From Sabellastarte sp. h YS-2021 (taxonomy: Eukaryota > Annelida > Polychaeta > Sabellida > Sabellidae): a DNA stretch of 64,000 nt. Position numbers and translations under genes: made by a program. Position 1 is the first letter of the stretch. The number at the start of each line of letters is the position of its first letter. Where the stretch lies: positions 25,439,160-25,503,159 of the forward strand of contig OZ024927.1 of NCBI GenBank assembly GCA_964017235.1. Reading direction: 5' to 3'. Below the pieces are notes generated by a model, which worked only from the letters and a program-made list of their open reading frames with translations, ran no database searches and had not been told where the DNA came from. Of this stretch, positions 43,552 through 53,861 are shown in pieces.

Positions 43552-45319
43552 TGAGTGGAACAGACTCTACTGTTATTTTTATTGCAAAAAATAGCCTTAC
43601 CTTATCCTCACAAGTGCTTGGTTGGTTTTGTGGAGCAAAAGACATTGACCAACAAGAATTTTTTAAGGATATATTCTTGTCATGAGAGGTGACCCCTTGT
43701 CTGTGGATGTCCGCACTTGTCCAGTAATCGTTGTCGACAGACAATTGTCGAGAGCTCTTCATTATATTTTTGGTCGATGTGGAGCAATAGTCTTTTCTTG
43801 AGTTCATCGATGCGCAGGCGAAAAACTATGAAGATTTGAAATGTACACCTGGATGTAGTTAGCCATTATTCAACTAGAACTACCCTAATTCTGCCTCCCT
43901 TGTCGTGAAAAGGGTCAGAATAAGATGTTTTTTGTAAGAAGATGTTGGTGTGAATCTTCAGTGGAAGACGTTTATATTTTATCTTATTTCACGGCACAGC
44001 GTATGTGTTAGCTTGTGCCTGAAAACAAAGAAGAAAGAATTCAGTTATCATTTTAAAGGCGGTCGTACATTCTTTACTGGTGCCACCCTGGTACAGTAAC
44101 AGGTCTCCCTCCACAAGATCAGCTACAGAATTTCGTCCACTGATCCTTGCAGTTCATTTGGCTAGCAGGTCCAGCAAATTTCCTGCTTCTCTGGTCTCAG
44201 ATGAAAGCGATCTATCTGATAAGGATCTCTCAGAATACTCTCTTCAAGACACAGTTTTCAGTGTCTTCAGATAAATTGGGACAGCTTTACTTTCTATGCT
44301 GTTAATTTGGATCAGGATCCAGCATATAAACAAGACTTTGGTGGCAGTACATGCACTGCTTGACCTTTCACCTCTGCTGAAGAATTGCATAAAATCCATC
44401 ATAGATCCATCATATATAGACAGCCATTGGCGGCAGTACTTACACTGCTTGACTTTTCAGTATGTGAGCACTTCACAGAACAGCCAACAAGTTTTTAATT
44501 CAAAACTATTACACAATAAATCTTTATTTCCTGTGGCCATGCCTCCAATGGAAGGAGTGCTGGTGGGAGTTATACTAGTAAATTTGTCTGTTTTCTCAAC
44601 CAAGATCAAACAGTGCAAAAGAACTGGAGGTCCTGTTGATCAATCTTCAGATGCAGTTTAGTTACCTGGATTCGATGGGAAAATCTTTGGAGAGTGTCAC
44701 AAACAAACGTATCACCTCAGCTTGTTTCCTGGAGCTGGCCAGACCAGGTTGTGGTGAAGTCCCTCCCTCTAACCTTCACGAGTGTGTTTGAATGGTTTAC
44801 ACAGGACTGGTGTTATGTCCTTCTACCTTCTACAAAGTAGAAAAGTAAATCTGTTTGTCATTTTAAAGGCTTTCTGATGACAGATCTTCAAACAAACAAA
44901 CAACTAAGCTTATGGCCAGAGGAAATTTTCATGCCCATGGCGAATTCAAGGATATAAATCTTCTACCACTCTTCCCGCAATACCAGGAAAGATGGAAACA
45001 GAAGAACGTGGCTACATAAATGAAAATCACCATAGAAGCTGTTTTTTTTTTTTGTGCAGTTAATGGCAGGTATGGGAGACGAGACATTGCCATTGCTGAG
45101 TTGTGCAAATCTTGAGATGGAGTTGTCGAATCACTACCCAGTCAAATTCACCAATGTCTGTACTACCCAGAATTCAAAGCGATTGTGTCAGACAGGAAAA
45201 CATGGCTAACTGTGAATACTTCTGGCAATTGTTTCAAAAGAGTGTGATTTTATCCACTAAAGAATTGCACAACTCAAGGTTTTTATAGAAGTATATTTCT
45301 AGTATTGAAACTCGGCAAA

Positions 45320-46690
45320 CCTATCAGTTCAAAGCACTGCAATTCGGGTTAGCGACCCCTCCCCTAGACACGAGTTGTAACAGAGGAAAAGCTCATTCTT
45401 TTATCTCGTATAATTCGAGCGCATCAATATCTGGATGACTGGTTGTTAAGAGTACAAAGTTGCTAAGTTGTTAAGAGTACAAAGACATCAGTATCTGGTC
45501 CACACCAAAGAACTCGTCTAACTGTTCAACAACTCAGCTTCGTGATTAATTTTGCAAAAGATTCAAGCTCAAGTCCACACAAAGATCGACTTCCTAGGTT
45601 ACCACTTTGTTTTGGTACAAGGAAAGTTCTTTCTAACACAAATAAATTAAAGTACTAGAGAAATCTATTCAGGACATGGAGATCTTATCACAAACAACCT
45701 CAAGATTGCTTATGTCCCAGATAGGTGTACTAGCATCCTTGGAAAAGACTATACCAATGGGTCGGTTACATATGCGTCCCCTTCAGTGGTATCTGAAACA
45801 AACTGGCAATAGTTTAGTCACTAGTTCTGAGGATTCCTGTTTCAAATCTTCTGAAACAGCATCTTCACTGGTGGAAAATTCCAAAATAAAAGGGAAATAA
45901 ATTGCCCTTTCCATACAGAGGAGCACAATACCCTTGCTTACACAGATGTGTTAAACCACGGTTGGTGATCCCATCTAAAAGCATGGCAGTCAGTGACATT
46001 TGGACAGTTCAGGAGAATTTATTACATTTCAATATCCAACAATTAAAAGCAGTGTGTCTAGCCCTAAGAAGCTTTCAAGACAAAATTCTAAACAAAAAGA
46101 ATTCTGATAGCATCAAACAACGCCACTGTATTCGGTTATCTGAACAAACATGGGGGAGGGGCATGTACCTCCTAGTTTGGTGCATCTTGGCCTACTGCAA
46201 TCCTTGAAATATACTCATAAGAGACGGACATATTCTTAGTTGCTTAAATGTCATAGCCAACAGTCTCTCCAGAAGGGACAAATCTAATCCATACAGAATG
46301 GTTCTTACTCCCTTAAAGGTTCAAGATAAAGTTTGGCACAAATCAACGATAGGCTTTATATGCAGGTTTGCTGCATCTTGGCCTACTGCAATCCTTAAAA
46401 TATTCTCATATGAGCCAGACATATTCTCGGTTGCCTAAATATCATAGCTGTCAGTCTCTCCAGAAAGGACATAGTGAGTCAGACAGAGCGGTTCCTTCAT
46501 CTTCAAATGTTCCATTTGATTTACATAGTTTGGCACAAACCAATGGTAGATATGTTTGCCACCAAAATGAATCACAAACTACCACTCTATGTTTCACCAG
46601 TCCCCGATGTAAATGCTCTGAACATAGTTGCATTGAACATCTTGATGGAGGGTCTGGACGGTAATATACCTTTTCTCCTGTAGCTTTCAT
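45320..46690 (+). pseudogene. DIRS-B RT/RNase H/methyltransferase-like remnant
   Basis: Short open pieces match DIRS-A ORF2 in order. 'RQTYQFKALQFGLATPPL' (about 45313-45366) and 'LASLEKTIPMGRLHMRPLQW' (about 45732-45790) are RT. An RNase H segment lies at 45960-46130. 'MVDMFATKMNHKLPLYVSPV' (about 46540-46600) is the methyltransferase-like region. A roughly 170-bp segment around 46160-46260 is duplicated at 46360-46450. Frameshifts and stops throughout make it non-functional. Confidence 0.8.
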
Positions 46691-46779
46691 TCCAAAAGTC
46701 GTTCCAAAATGAACACCTACAGGTGCAAGTGATTGTAGTGACCCGTGGATGGCCCAGAATGCATTGATTTTGGGATCTA

Positions 46780-47870
46780 GTGAATCTGTCAAAAAAAAAC
46801 ATTACAGCTACCTCACTGGCCTCATCTGTTGAAGCAGCCATTCAGTCAGAAATACCATCAGAATCTGTTGTGTCTGCACCTTCATGTTTGGCACCTACAC
46901 ACCACTCAGAGTCACTTGAATTATTCTCTGAGCAGGTGACAGAGAGAATTAAGGCACCTTAAGGACCTTGGCACCTTTAATACTGTACACGTCAAGGAGG
47001 GCCATTTTTTAACTCTGTTGCCAATAGAATGAGATGGTCAGCTCAGAGCCTACTATCTCAAACAGCAGATTTTTTGACCCACTTATTTACTATCAAAAAT
47101 CTGAAACCTGCCACTATTGCAGGCTACAGAACGGCCCAACTGATCATTTAGGACATTTTGGCCAGGAGGTTGGGAAAAGTCTGGATCTGAATAGGCTGTT
47201 TGCAAGTTGAGATAAGCCTACTGCTAGCAGGAGTATACTCTTATGGGAGTTGTTTTCGATTCTGTTGGCTTTGACAAAGGCTCCTCTGGAACCTTTACAA
47301 GCAAAACACACAGCAAAGTGCATTCTTGGACTTTTACCTCCTTCAGACACAAGTCTCATTGGAAGGAGGTTACAGTTTCTCCTTCTCCTGCCTGTTTAAC
47401 AGAAATCGATTGATCTCAGAAGGTCTAGAGTTGAGACCAGTTGTCACTCTAGCGCTAAAATCATTCTTGAGCTCAGTTTGACTGAAGACGTGACTCTTGT
47501 CCTGATAGAGCACTTACATACTACTTGGACAGGACTATTTCTTTGAAAAAAGGAACAATCTCCTTTTCATATCATTTAAGGAAGGCTTTGACAGAAATAT
47601 CATGAGATCTACTATCTCTTCCTGGATCTAACACAGTTTTCAGCCCTTTAATTTTGATCCTCAGAATCTACACCTTGAGGTACATGTCAGATCCATGTCT
47701 GCTTCTTTAGTTTTTCAAGGGTGGGGTCTCATCCGAGCAGATTTTAGGCTCCTGTTACTGGAAGACCCGCACTTCTTTACTACATTCTATGTGAAAGATG
47801 TAGCTTGGTAATCCCATGACCAATCCATTTACAAATTGGCTCGTGTGGGCTCAGCTCAGCATGTAGCCAA
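46780..47870 (+). pseudogene. DIRS-B tyrosine recombinase remnant
   Basis: Recognisable pieces: 'SLELFSEQVTERIKAP' (about 46909-46960), 'cctgccactattgcaggcta' (PATIAGY, about 47107), 'gtacatgtcagatccatgtc' (HVRSMSAS, H-x-R box, about 47681) and the Tyr-box region near 47785 ('ttctatgtgaaagatgtagc'). Multiple stops. Sequence between 47880 and 48320 lacks recognisable coding content. Confidence 0.7.
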
Positions 47871-48320
47871 TGTTTAAGTATGTATACATGTTATTCATAT
47901 GGTGTACATATTCCTGTTCTCCCTATACATACCAGAATTGTGTTACTGACATATGTCTTTGTAATCTTACAGATGACCCATATCTATAGCTACACAGTTC
48001 AGTATGCCTGCTTGCACATATCCTCATTGTCAGATGATGACATCTTGCCTGGGACCAAGGACAGACCAATCCTGGGTGATGGTTAATACTATGGCATGTT
48101 TTGTTGTGATATTGCCTACAACAGCAACAACAACAACAAGTATGACCACGTCATGGATCTCATGCTGAGGTTAGCAAATTACTTATCTTTAATGAAAAAG
48201 AAGTAATGTATAACCTAAGATGTCGCATTTGGAAGCTTATCTTATCCTCTTATCAAGTGCTTTATTTGGTGACCCCTTGTCTTACAATCATCTACCTTCA
48301 CCTGTTATGGTTGTATTCAA

Positions 48321-48425
48321 GCACTTGTGAGGATAAGGTAAGGCTATTTTACGCAGTAAAATGTAACAAAATTTTATTGTAATTTATCTTTTTATAAGGT
48401 AAATACTTACCTTATCCTCACAAGG
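48321..48425. repeat. DIRS-B internal complementary region
   Basis: 'cttgtgaggataaggtaagg ctattttacgcagtaaaa' is the reverse complement of the left terminus. 'tgtaacaaaattttattgta ... cttaccttatcctcacaag' is the reverse complement of the right terminus. In DIRS replication models this region templates circular junction formation. Confidence 0.85.
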
Positions 48426-48678
48426 ATAAACCCACCCTACCTCCCCACAAATTTGTTTTCTGGGAACCAAAAATACAATGAAGAGCTCTCGACAATTGTC
48501 TGTTGACAACGATTACTGCGGACATGCGCAGACAAGGGGTCACCTCTCATGACAAGAATATTTCCTTTAAAAATTCTTGTCGGTCGATGTGTTTTGCTCC
48601 ACGAAACCAAACAAGCAGTTGTGAGGATAAGGTAAATGTTTAACTTAGAAAAAGTTAAATTACAATAAAATTGTTACA

Positions 48679-49094
48679 TTTGGTGTCATAGTTGAATAAA
48701 TTTCTGTTATTTTTACCACGGTAAGATTTGACTCGGGTACCACTAGTCTCAGGGTTGGGGTCTAGTACAGTGCAAAGTATCAAGTACAAAACTTTTCAAA
48801 ATCACAATTACAAATACTTTTTTCTATGAAAAAACTGAAGAACAGGATCAAGTACTTTTAACATTGGAAAAGACCAAAGGACCCGAGATAGCCAGTCTTG
48901 CATCCATATCGGCTGTAAATATTAAGTGATTCCGGTCAACTATAATGGTGTTCTGTCTTACTTGTCATGATATTCTGGCAAATATGTAGATAGTTTAGTA
49001 ATGCCAGTTACCATGGTAGCAAATAACTGGCGTTTCTTACGCTGAATTAGAAAGACTTACACATAGAATTGGCCAATGTTTGAGAAGGTGAACA
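48679..49094. other. spacer, nothing recognised
   Basis: Unique AT-rich sequence between DIRS-B and a Q repeat; no exon with bestrophin similarity. Confidence 0.55.
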
Positions 49095-49270
49095 TATATG
49101 CCAACACATATAATTGAAGGAAAACTTTAAAATATTAGAAACAAACCCTAAATCTGAAGAAATGATAAACTTTTTTTCCAGTTTGTTGTGCATTTAGACA
49201 CTTTTATAGTGATTTTGTTGAGTAGAACTGCCATGTTTTGGTTCCATGAAGTTCACTTCCTGTTAGCAGG
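49095..49270. repeat. Q repeat, uninterrupted copy
   Basis: 'gccaacacatataattgaag' through 'cacttttatagtgattttgt tgagtagaactgccatg'. This is the continuous version of the sequence that Y interrupts at 21095/24137. Confidence 0.75.
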
Positions 49271-49654
49271 CCTATTTGATCAGGGATAGAGTAAGAAATC
49301 TAAAATTCACCACATATCAGTAATTCGCTACATGTGGAAATACTACTAAAATAAATGAATTGAGGCGAGATTTGTTGAATGTGCAGTAAATTAAGGCTTC
49401 TGAAATGAAAAATACCAATTTTAAGACAAAACATCATTTCCTTCATAAAATTAACTAAGGTTTTAGAGGTGGCAAATTTTAGATTCCTGCGAATTTTTGA
49501 TTTCTTTCTTTATACTGAACACAAAAACCTTTTCGGTATCCAGGAATCAGAACAGTTTTGCACTGGTTGGTTAACAAAATGGATTTATACTGACACCCCA
49601 TCCCAGTTCCAGCCTCTGAGGTAAGGTAAGGTAATTGTTGTTCAACCCTGAACT

Positions 49655-49740
49655 TACCTAGGAAAGTTAGGAGTTGGTTGCTGATGTCAGATGGTTTTGT
49701 AGTGCAAAATATTGACCAACTAGACTAGTAGTGTACACTT
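49655..49740 (+). mobile_element. solo DIRS inverted-terminal-repeat remnant
   Basis: 'cttacctaggaaagttagga gttggttg' and 'ggttttgtagtgcaaaatat tgaccaact' resemble the DIRS-B left terminal repeat ('cttaccttatcctcacaagt gcttggttgg', 'gagcaaaagacattgaccaa'). No internal DIRS sequence accompanies it. The stretch 49271-49654 shows nothing else recognised. Confidence 0.45.
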
Positions 49741-49847
49741 CTGCCTCCATCCCTCAACTACACATTATGATATATATACCATTTGTTGAAAGTTAATTAT
49801 GATATATATATTTCAGTAAATATGCGTTTTTATAGCGAAATACCCTT

Positions 49848-50016
49848 ACCATTTCCTAACAGTAGCTATTTGTTGGAGCCATCCAACCCAATGGCCAACG
49901 CAGAGATGCGATTTTAAGGTTTACTCACAACCTTAACCAAGCCATTGGGTTACAGTAGTCCGTCCTCCCGCCAAAGAGGTCACATGACTACATTGTTTAC
50001 CTCATTATTTTTGTTG
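49848..50016 (+). repeat. DIRS-A left inverted terminal repeat
   Basis: 'ccttaccatttcctaacagt ... cctcattatttttgttg'. Nearly perfect reverse complement of 55432-55602. The 88 bp from 50017 to the Gag start are leader. Confidence 0.93.
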
Positions 50017-50104
50017 GCCATCAACAGTAGAGACGTGTTTTGGTAATCTTTGGAAGTTTAAAGTTTTCAGGGATTATTTCATTTTTTATTGAGATTTTTG
50101 AATC

Positions 50105-51814
50105 ATGGCGAATAATAAAGATTCATCAGATTCTAAATCTAAGAAATCCAGTTTCTGTGGACATCTTATGTTTGGTTTTGATAACCACAGATATTGCTAC
50201 AAATGTCGTGAAGCTAGCAAGGGTGATGACCTTTGTACTCTTAAGAAGGATTGCCTTCTGTGTGTTGCTTTGTCGGAAGATCAAAAGCGAAAACTCACTG
50301 AAAAACTGTCAAAAGGTAAGAAATCTTTGAAGGAATCTACCTTGCAAAAAGGAAAGGACAAGATAGATGACTCCATATTGGATGAAGAAGACAGTTCGGT
50401 AGGAATGTCTTCTCATTCTGTGGTCGCTGGCCAGACGTCAGGTTCAAATAGCCAGGCGTTGGCAGCGATCCTCTCACAACTTACAACCCTAACGAATAGA
50501 ATTGCTGCTATTGAAAACAAGGATTCCCCTGTAGAGGCGGACATCTTGGTTGCTAACGAAGCTGTGGGAAGGGCGAGTTCCCAATGCAAGAAGAGATCTA
50601 CGTCTAGTACACAGTCTTCCGAAGAGATTCATTCAAAACGCCATGCGGAGGAAAATCCCTCTACGTCTGTGATAGACAATCGATTTTCCATACCTTCTAA
50701 AAAAGCGAGGGTGGAGTTGTCAGATGACGGGGAATATGATTCCTCTCAGGAAGAAAAACAGCCAGTTCCTTCATATTCAGACACACTTTTCGCTATTAAA
50801 AAGTGGTTGGATATTGCAATAACTGAGACTGACACTATTATTGCCCCATCTGTGTTTTCACAAGCTTCTAAGCTGAAGAAGTCTGCAGAGGTCTCCTTAG
50901 CTCTTCCTCCTGCTGAAAATATGTGTAGTTTGTGGGATTTCAAGGAATATGAGGCTTCGGGTGTTTCAAAGGAACATGATTCTTTGAAAACCAAGTCTTC
51001 AAGGAGAAATCCTTTGCCTAGAGGTCAATTTTTGAGTTTTGAAAGACCACCTATGAAGTGGTACAACATCTCACCTCAGCCTCATGCAGTAGTAGCTCCC
51101 AAGTTACAAGATGCATTCAGAAACATTACTTCTTCACAGTTTCAGATGCCATCTGCCATTTCAACTCCTTGGAAGCAGTTTACTCTCTGGGAAACTGTTA
51201 ATAGAGAAAACATCAATGTTCTTAACCACATTTTTTGGTTCAATTCTGCAAATTGCAAAGCCACAGAGGAGATGGAGAAACAATTTGCTATCTTAAAATC
51301 AGCTGAGAATGAAACTGACTTTAATAATGCTCTGGAATATGTCCAGGAGTGTCTTCAGTTACAGTCATCAGTGAATCAGTCTTTGGGGAAATCCTTAGAT
51401 TCTTTGCTTGGCAGTTCCATGACCATGGCATCAAACATGTTGTTGAGTAGGAGGGATAATTACTTGAAAAGCTGTTCCAAGGATGTCACTGAGGATGACA
51501 TTAGTAAGCTTAGGAATGCTCCTTTCACTTCAAATGAGGTTTTTCCTGTAGATACTCTCTCTGAAGTTCAGAAGAACTTTATTCAGTGGTCCCATGTGAA
51601 TAGGGAGTCCAGGGGTAGAGATTCTAGGAAGGAGCATACGGCTAGACATGAGGAGAAAAGAGATAGCAGGTCTCAGAATAGATCTTTTCGACCCTACCAT
51701 GAAAACTCTTCAACAACATCAGCAAGAAGCAATAGCTCTTCTGCAACTGGAAACAGAGGAAGGGGTTCCTACTCCTCTAGGCCTTTCAGAGGCAGGGGTG
51801 GCAGAAGGAAGTGA
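50105..51814 (+). CDS. DIRS-A ORF1, Gag-like protein
   Basis: 569 residues from the first ATG after the terminal repeat. An N-terminal Cys/His cluster (residues about 18-55: CGHLMFGFDNHRYCYKCRE, GDDLC, CLLC) is followed by a Ser/Lys-rich linker and a conserved central region. The C-terminus is basic and Arg/Gly/Ser-rich ('GNRGRGSYSSRPFRGRGGRR'), like nucleic-acid-binding Gag tails. The Cys/His cluster recurs in DIRS-D (62505-62620). The role is presumed: packaging of element RNA. The frame ends at TGA (51812-51814), and the same frame is then open again for 2.9 kb to the recombinase. ORF2 starts 167 nt before this stop in another frame. Confidence 0.9.
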   Translation: MANNKDSSDSKSKKSSFCGHLMFGFDNHRYCYKCREASKGDDLCTLKKDCLLCVALSEDQKRKLTEKLSKGKKSLKESTLQKGKDKIDDSILDEEDSSVGMSSHSVVAGQTSGSNSQALAAILSQLTTLTNRIAAIENKDSPVEADILVANEAVGRASSQCKKRSTSSTQSSEEIHSKRHAEENPSTSVIDNRFSIPSKKARVELSDDGEYDSSQEEKQPVPSYSDTLFAIKKWLDIAITETDTIIAPSVFSQASKLKKSAEVSLALPPAENMCSLWDFKEYEASGVSKEHDSLKTKSSRRNPLPRGQFLSFERPPMKWYNISPQPHAVVAPKLQDAFRNITSSQFQMPSAISTPWKQFTLWETVNRENINVLNHIFWFNSANCKATEEMEKQFAILKSAENETDFNNALEYVQECLQLQSSVNQSLGKSLDSLLGSSMTMASNMLLSRRDNYLKSCSKDVTEDDISKLRNAPFTSNEVFPVDTLSEVQKNFIQWSHVNRESRGRDSRKEHTARHEEKRDSRSQNRSFRPYHENSSTTSARSNSSSATGNRGRGSYSSRPFRGRGGRRK

Positions 51815-53861
51815 CTGTCTGTGCCCAGGAAGCCGTCTGTCCAGTTTTTGGCAGGTATGGGAAGCCAGGAAAGCTCATCCAAGGGTAGTGACCATTTTGA
51901 AGGAGGGTTATTGTCTGAATTTCAGAAATCAACCTCCATTGACAAATTATCCTGCAATAAGGAGCAAATATTTGAACCGGGAGAAGCAAGAGTTTTTGAT
52001 AAAGGCGGTTTATCAAATGATCGACAAAAGAGCGATAACTCCAGTTCAAAAGGTCACTTCCCTAGGATTTTACAGTCGCTTGTTTCTTGTCCCCAAACCA
52101 GGAAAGAGATGGCGACCAGTAATAGATCTGAGTGTGGTAAATCAATATTTGCATATTCCAACTTTCAAGATGGAAACTGCCGAAAATATTCGAGATTCGC
52201 TTCAAGAAGGCGAGTGGGTAACTTCACTCGACCTTACAGATGCGTACTTCCACATACCAATACACCCACGGTTCCAAAAGTATCTGCGCTTCAATGTAGG
52301 CGACAGATCCTACCAGTTCACTGCCTTGCCCTTCGGAATCGCTACGGCTCCACTCGAATTCACCATGGTAGCAAAGGAGGTGAAACTGATGGCTCTTGCA
52401 GAAGGCATCAGGATTCATCAGTATATAGACGATTGGCTATTGAGAGCAAAAACAAAACAGCAATGTCAAGAGAATACCCACAGGTTGATTCATCTTGTGC
52501 AGAGCTTGGGTTGGATCATAAATTTCGAAAAATCAGATTTAATTCCAACTCAAGAAATCGAATTTTTGGGTTACAAATTCGACCTCCGGGTAGGTCTAGT
52601 CTTTCCAACTCAAAAGAAAATCGATCGCCTTCTAGAAAAGATAGTTTCCATGTTGAAAGCTACTCAAACATCTCCAAGGGAGCTCATGTCACTGATTGGG
52701 AGCATGGCTTCAATGGAGAAGACTGTACCATTGGGTCGTCTGCATATGAGACCTCTACAATGGTACCTCAAGACACACTGGAGGTATCCTCAGTCTCTGG
52801 ATATCCCAGTACCAGTGTCTCAGGTTCTAAGACAGCATCTTCAGTGGTGGACCAATCTCTCGAACCTGAAGAGGGGTTCCCCACTTCATCAGAAGGAGTG
52901 CAATCTCCTTCTATTCACAGATGCTTCCCTAAAAGGCTGGGGGGCTCATTTAGAGCATCACACAGCCAGTGGTTTGTGGAATCAGGTGGAGTCAAGACTT
53001 CACATAAACATTCTAGAGCTAAAAGCAGTATTTCTAGCTTTAAAATCATTCGAAAATCAGCTTCTGCATCAAAATCTGCTGATTTCCACAGACAACTCTT
53101 CAGTGGTTGCCTATCTGAACAAACAGGGAGGCACCCATTCTCAAGAAATGTGTGCCCTAATCTGGAGAATTATGGCTTGGACAAATGTCAGGGGGATCCA
53201 GATTCGGGCAAAACACATTCCAGGGAATCTCAATGTTTTGGCAGATTCTCTGTCAAGGAAAGACAAGGTGATTCAAACCGAATGGGCTCTGAATCATCGA
53301 GTGTTCAATCAAATTTGCCATTGCTGGCATCAACCAATGGTAGATTTGTTTGCAACAAAGTTGAATCACAAGCTACCAATGTATGTGTCTCCTGTCCCCG
53401 ACGGTCGGGCTTGGGAAACAGATGCATTGAACATCTCTTGGGAGGGTCTGGACGCCTATGTGTTTTGTCCAGTGGCTCTCATTCCTCAGGTGATTCAAAA
53501 GATGACCACCTACAGGTGCAGAATCATCATGATTGCACCAGGGTGGCCAGGGATGTCTTGGTTTTGGGATCTGGTGGATCTGTCCACAAGGCTTCCTCTG
53601 AGACTTCCCTTGTGGGTGGATCTGTTGACTCAGCCTTTCAGCAACAGACTTCACAACAATCTGACGTACCTGAATCTTCATGCTTGGCATCTGGAGTCAA
53701 TCATGAATATTCAGAAAGATTCTCAGAGGAAGTGGCGAAGCGAATTAAGGAGCCTCAGAGACACTCCTCAAGGAGAATCTATGAATCAAGGTGGTCCATT
53801 TTTGGGAAGTGGTGTGAGGAGAGCCAGGTGGACGTCTCCAATCCCACTATTCCAGAGGTAG
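51648..53861 (+). CDS. DIRS-A ORF2: reverse transcriptase, RNase H, methyltransferase-like
   Basis: 737 residues from an ATG inside ORF1; the real initiation mode is unknown. Residues about 60-95 are the DIRS 'GSRLSSFW ... W' preface. The reverse transcriptase spans about 110-340, with WRPVIDLS, SLDLTDAYFHIPIH, LPFGIATAPLEFT and catalytic YIDDWL (Y259, D261, D262). RNase H has all four acidic residues: D425 (FTDASLKGWG), E457 (LELKAV), D482 (STDNSS) and D533 (LADSLSR). The C-terminal part 'MVDLFATKLNHKLPMYVSPV PDG' through 'MIAPGWPGMSWFW' matches the DAM-like methyltransferase region known from DIRS elements. No stops. Overlaps the recombinase frame almost completely. Confidence 0.95.
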   Translation: MRRKEIAGLRIDLFDPTMKTLQQHQQEAIALLQLETEEGVPTPLGLSEAGVAEGSDCLCPGSRLSSFWQVWEARKAHPRVVTILKEGYCLNFRNQPPLTNYPAIRSKYLNREKQEFLIKAVYQMIDKRAITPVQKVTSLGFYSRLFLVPKPGKRWRPVIDLSVVNQYLHIPTFKMETAENIRDSLQEGEWVTSLDLTDAYFHIPIHPRFQKYLRFNVGDRSYQFTALPFGIATAPLEFTMVAKEVKLMALAEGIRIHQYIDDWLLRAKTKQQCQENTHRLIHLVQSLGWIINFEKSDLIPTQEIEFLGYKFDLRVGLVFPTQKKIDRLLEKIVSMLKATQTSPRELMSLIGSMASMEKTVPLGRLHMRPLQWYLKTHWRYPQSLDIPVPVSQVLRQHLQWWTNLSNLKRGSPLHQKECNLLLFTDASLKGWGAHLEHHTASGLWNQVESRLHINILELKAVFLALKSFENQLLHQNLLISTDNSSVVAYLNKQGGTHSQEMCALIWRIMAWTNVRGIQIRAKHIPGNLNVLADSLSRKDKVIQTEWALNHRVFNQICHCWHQPMVDLFATKLNHKLPMYVSPVPDGRAWETDALNISWEGLDAYVFCPVALIPQVIQKMTTYRCRIIMIAPGWPGMSWFWDLVDLSTRLPLRLPLWVDLLTQPFSNRLHNNLTYLNLHAWHLESIMNIQKDSQRKWRSELRSLRDTPQGESMNQGGPFLGSGVRRARWTSPIPLFQR

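Larger units (their letters stand above)
43577..48678 (+). mobile_element. DIRS-B: decayed DIRS-type retrotransposon
   Basis: The left end TTTTATTGC (43577) leads into an inverted terminal repeat ('cttaccttatcctcacaag ... gacaattgtcgagagctctt', to about 43770). The inverted partner is at about 48480-48640. An internal complementary region at about 48321-48425 contains the reverse complements of both ends back to back, the hallmark of DIRS elements. The protein frames are broken by many stops and shifts, yet pieces of RT, RNase H, methyltransferase-like and recombinase regions keep the canonical order. Different lineage from DIRS-A by terminal sequence. Confidence 0.88.

Noticed and set aside
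47880-48086. 68-residue frame ending DDDILPGTKDRPILGDG.
   Set aside because: Lies in the noncoding part of DIRS-B before its internal complementary region; no homologue in DIRS-A and no known domain.
49546-49621. Candidate bestrophin tail exon (acceptor ATCCAG, donor GTAAGG).
   Set aside because: The frame imposed by the previous exon (phase 2) hits a stop; only a different phase is open, and there is no similarity to bestrophin tails.
51821-53700. Treating the N-terminal 630 residues of the recombinase frame as a distinct protein.
   Set aside because: It begins with GTG, overlies ORF2 and shows no domain; recorded as overprinting rather than a gene.
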